From Dehalococcoidia bacterium (GTDB taxonomy: Bacteria; Chloroflexota; Dehalococcoidia; JACPQF01): a stretch of DNA of 5,443 nt. Position 1 is the first letter of the stretch, and each line of letters starts with the position of its first letter. The position numbers and the translations under genes are program-made. Below the pieces are notes generated by a model. That model made no database searches. It had not been told where the DNA came from and saw only the letters and a list, made by a program, of their open reading frames with translations. Location of the stretch: contig JAUSEJ010000401.1 of the NCBI GenBank assembly GCA_030650265.1, forward strand, positions 1 through 5,443. The letters run 5' to 3'. Below, in pieces: positions 5,443 through 5,443 of this stretch.

Positions 5443-5443
5443 C

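Noticed and set aside
1..5443. CRISPR array, tRNA, rRNA or insertion sequence
   Set aside because: No spaced direct repeats, cloverleaf-like sequence, rRNA-like stretch or transposase motif was seen on either strand.

Overview
The window is moderately GC-rich bacterial DNA in which every supported gene lies on the minus strand, so it reads from right to left. The lipoprotein at the left end, with its Thr/Pro-rich stalk, together with the overall gene set, is reminiscent of Chloroflexota (Anaerolineae-like) or a similar uncultured lineage. This is an impression from style, not a proof.

Layout, right to left. Positions 5442-5296 hold what may be the 3' end of an unrecognised gene, ending in a three-copy 8-bp tandem repeat. 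Positions 5295-4995 hold no convincing gene, only a candidate weak promoter overlapping a dyad. From 4994 to 791 four genes follow with overlaps of 4, 20 and 20 bases, almost certainly one operon: (1) a lipoate-protein ligase with catalytic and C-terminal accessory domains, fused to a cysteine-rich DUF116 domain; (2) a geranylgeranyl-reductase-type FAD oxidoreductase; (3) a radical SAM protein of the biotin-synthase-like kind with CxxxCxxC; (4) a GyrI-like small-molecule-binding protein. A short spacer then carries a good promoter for an independent gene, a secreted lipoprotein that starts at TTG 717 and runs off the left edge.

How the genes work together. Ligase (LplA plus LplB parts), FAD oxidoreductase and radical SAM protein match the ingredients of the non-canonical lipoate assembly route described in archaea and in sulfur-oxidising bacteria (sLpl(AB), LipT, LipS1/LipS2). 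In that route octanoate or lipoate is ligated to the acceptor protein and two radical SAM proteins, rather than LipA, insert the sulfurs. The reading of this operon as a lipoate-assembly module is inference from domain content and tight linkage. What is unusual here is the fusion of DUF116, a likely metal-cluster domain, to the ligase; a GyrI-like protein as the last gene; and the presence of only one of the two expected radical SAM proteins. No lipoyl acceptor protein (E2, GcvH or LbpA) is present in the window.
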